From JAMXLO01 sp963812475 (GTDB taxonomy: Bacteria > Pseudomonadota > Alphaproteobacteria > Acetobacterales > Acetobacteraceae), in the NCBI GenBank assembly GCA_963812475.1, contig CAWEVI010000006.1, forward strand, positions 94,824 to 158,823: a stretch of DNA of 64,000 nt, read 5' to 3'. The position numbers were made by a program, and so were the translations under genes. This document shows, piece after piece, positions 62,618-64,000 of the stretch. The notes beneath the pieces were generated by a model. It saw nothing but the letters and a program-made list of their open reading frames with translations, did no database searches and was not told the DNA's origin. Position 1 is the stretch's first letter. Every line of letters begins with the position of its first letter.

Positions 62618-63016
62618 TCAATGGCCGCGCTGACACGGGTATGTCTGGATCAGGAACTGGGCAATGCCATCGGCGGCCGGCTGCGCCATCTGATCAGGAT
62701 TTGCCTTGGCCCATTGCAGAAAACTCGCAAGGGCCTCGTTTCGCGTCAGCGCCGGGTTGGGCAGACAAAACATGTGGCGAGATCGGCGCGCCATGTCTTG
62801 CTCCTCCAGAACGCGAAACACGCCGACGCCAAATCCATGGCAAAAATTGATTGATGCCGTATACAGCGGATCGGGCTGGGCCGCAGAACACAGGTCGACC
62901 AGGTCGCCCGTGCTACGAATGAGGAAGCTGTCCTCGGTCACTGCGGCCCGGCCGGTCCCGATCGATACGACGGCACAGAGTGCGGCGGCTTGCAACCAAC
63001 GCTTCATCTGCTGCAT
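62618..63016 (-). CDS. Rap1a/Tai-family protein, exported
   Basis: This is a 132-residue exported protein (signal peptide LQAAALCAVVSIGTGRAA). The Rap1a/Tai domain is readable in TEDSFLIRSTGDLVDLCSAA, SINFCHGFGVGVFRVLEEQ, MFCLPNPALTRNEALASFLQWAKANPDQ and IAQFLIQTYPC, with conserved cysteines that form disulfides. In type VI secretion systems such domains are immunity proteins against amidase effectors, but no Tae-type effector or T6SS gene lies in this window. Starts at 63016 and 63007 are both possible. Confidence 0.8.
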   Translation of the reverse strand: MQQMKRWLQAAALCAVVSIGTGRAAVTEDSFLIRSTGDLVDLCSAAQPDPLYTASINFCHGFGVGVFRVLEEQDMARRSRHMFCLPNPALTRNEALASFLQWAKANPDQMAQPAADGIAQFLIQTYPCQRGH

Positions 63017-63209
63017 CCCCTGAGTTCCCCTCGCCATTTGAATGACCCGCATAAGCCGCCGCGACTGACGCTCGAGCGGCCGATGCGCGTATGCATCGAA
63101 TCGACGCATATAACCCAAACGCGACGGAATTGCACGGGTGCGGTGCCTCGGGATGCTTGCGGTGCTGCCTGTCACCTGGACATGACGTCGCGTTGGTGCC
63201 TGGTTACTG

Positions 63210-63650
63210 CTACCTTAGAGCAACGAAAAAGTCTTTCAGCAGTGCGGCTGCCTCGCCTTCCCGCACGCCGCCGACAACGTCCGGACGATGCAGGCAGGTC
63301 GATGCATCGAAGACCCGCGCGCCGTGCTCGACGCCGCCGCCCTTTGGATCATAGGCGCCGAAGACCAGCCGGCGGATGCGGAAGAGGCTGATCCCGTGGG
63401 CGCACATCGGACACGGCTCGAGCGTCACTACAAGTTCGCAGTCCGGCAAACGCGCCTCGCCGCGCACCGCGGCCGCCGCGCGCAATGCCAGAAGTTCGGC
63501 GTGCGCCGTCGGATCGTGCCGCGCTTCCACTTCGTTCCCGGCGCGCGCCAGCACCGCGCCACCGGCGTCGAGCACGACCGCACCGACCGGCACCTCACCG
63601 CGTGCCGCAGCCGCCCGGGCCTCCCCCAGTGCGATCTCCATCGGCGTCAT
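63210..63650 (-). CDS. TadA-family nucleoside/tRNA deaminase
   Basis: This is a 146-residue zinc deaminase. The zinc and proton-shuttle motif is TAHAELLAL (HAE), and the cysteines are in LEPCPMCAHGISL (PCxxC). The length and the terminal KDFFVALR helix are typical of TadA, which makes inosine at tRNA-Arg position 34. A related cytosine or guanine deaminase role cannot be excluded without more sequence. Confidence 0.85.
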   Translation of the reverse strand: MTPMEIALGEARAAAARGEVPVGAVVLDAGGAVLARAGNEVEARHDPTAHAELLALRAAAAVRGEARLPDCELVVTLEPCPMCAHGISLFRIRRLVFGAYDPKGGGVEHGARVFDASTCLHRPDVVGGVREGEAAALLKDFFVALR

Positions 63651-63753
63651 TCATAACTCCGGAGCGCGGCCCCGGCCTTCTGCCGTCATGGCCGGACTTG
63701 ATCCGGCCATCATGCCACACTGTCTCCGAACCACACCGCAACGGAGGAAAGCC

Positions 63754-64000
63754 ATGCCCCGCATTCCGCTGGTATCGGAAGCCAGCATGACCGACGCGCA
63801 GCGCCGGGTCTATGACGCCATGATGTCGGGCCCGCGCCGCTCGCCCCCCCTCGGACCGCTGGCCGCCGCCATGCACCGGCCGGACCTGGCCGAAAAATGG
63901 TCCGACCTCGGCCTCGTCCTGCGCTTCAACTCCAGTTTCCCTCCGCGGCTGCGCGAGTTCGTCATCCTGCTGACCGGCCGCCATTGGGACTGCCAGTTCG
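63754..64000 (+). CDS. Carboxymuconolactone-decarboxylase-family protein (N-terminal part, runs off the window)
   Basis: An ATG at 63754 behind GGAGG opens a protein with the CMD-family front: SEASMTDAQRRVYDAMM, LGPLAAAMHRPDLAEKWSDLGLVLRF and SFPPRLREFVILLTGRHWDCQF. The catalytic cysteine (DCQF) is at the window edge. It is likely an alkylhydroperoxidase-like or decarboxylase enzyme. The rest is not visible. Confidence 0.75.
   Translation, partial: MPRIPLVSEASMTDAQRRVYDAMMSGPRRSPPLGPLAAAMHRPDLAEKWSDLGLVLRFNSSFPPRLREFVILLTGRHWDCQF

Overview
This is a 64 kb stretch of high-GC bacterial chromosome. It probably comes from an alphaproteobacterium, with Rhodospirillales/Acetobacteraceae as my best guess. 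The reasons are the gene orders tig-clpP-clpX and dapF-mtaB-ftsY, many overlapping ATGA/TGATG junctions, and a set of metabolic genes common in that group. No rRNA, CRISPR array, phage or intact insertion sequence was seen. One tRNA gene (Leu, anticodon UAG) is present.

Layout. 1-2.9 kb: protein quality control (clpX, clpP, frameshifted trigger factor) and tRNA-Leu. 3.2-14.4 kb: IclR regulator, B12-type radical SAM protein, nucleoside-phosphorylase-like protein, tandem CMD-like protein, AceE-type pyruvate dehydrogenase E1, two decayed small ORFs, malonyl-CoA decarboxylase, Nnr, and a 72-codon SelW-like gene with an in-frame UGA at the redox position. 14.6-25.3 kb: mannose-1-phosphate guanylyltransferase, PAP2 phosphatase, DUF4239 protein, SDR, sulfite dehydrogenase SorAB, a solute-binding protein, Gfo/Idh oxidoreductase, MFS transporter, FrnE-like protein and MetY. 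25.4-32.2 kb: a five-gene NAD(P)-linked [NiFe]-hydrogenase operon (hoxEFUYH order) with a convergent maturation protease. Its diaphorase subunit is fused to a GltD-like flavoprotein. 32.8-34.8 kb: chalcone-isomerase-like protein and the truncated end of a type II secretion operon. 35.1-45.3 kb: Tat-exported multicopper oxidase with a SCO protein, YciI, EamA, TRAP solute-binding protein, GNAT, a large PAS/GGDEF/EAL protein and two very small ORFs. 45.4-50 kb: Crp/Fnr regulator, Dps, and ftsY/mtaB/dapF. 50-51.9 kb: a low-GC patch with a frameshifted nuclease-like gene, then an XRE regulator and ParDE. 52-60.2 kb: RlmB, a hydratase, GST, GloB, a methyltransferase, a lipase pseudogene, DUF4105 and an acetamidase/formamidase. 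60.2-64 kb: a cydA scrap, an XRE regulator, small envelope proteins, a TadA-like deaminase and the start of a CMD protein.

The two most interesting items are the SelW-like gene (14204-14422), whose UGA sits exactly where CxxU selenoproteins carry selenocysteine and is followed by a plausible bSECIS-like hairpin, and the hydrogenase operon with its HoxF/HydB-GltD fusion, which suggests an extra flavin and pyridine-nucleotide site.

Several genes (tig, hoxF, the GGDEF/EAL gene, a nuclease-like gene and a small ORF) are broken by a single-base length change while both halves stay well conserved. Either the sequence carries indel errors or these genes are newly decaying. By contrast, the lipase gene has lost its catalytic core, and the cydA and type II secretion remnants are true truncations.
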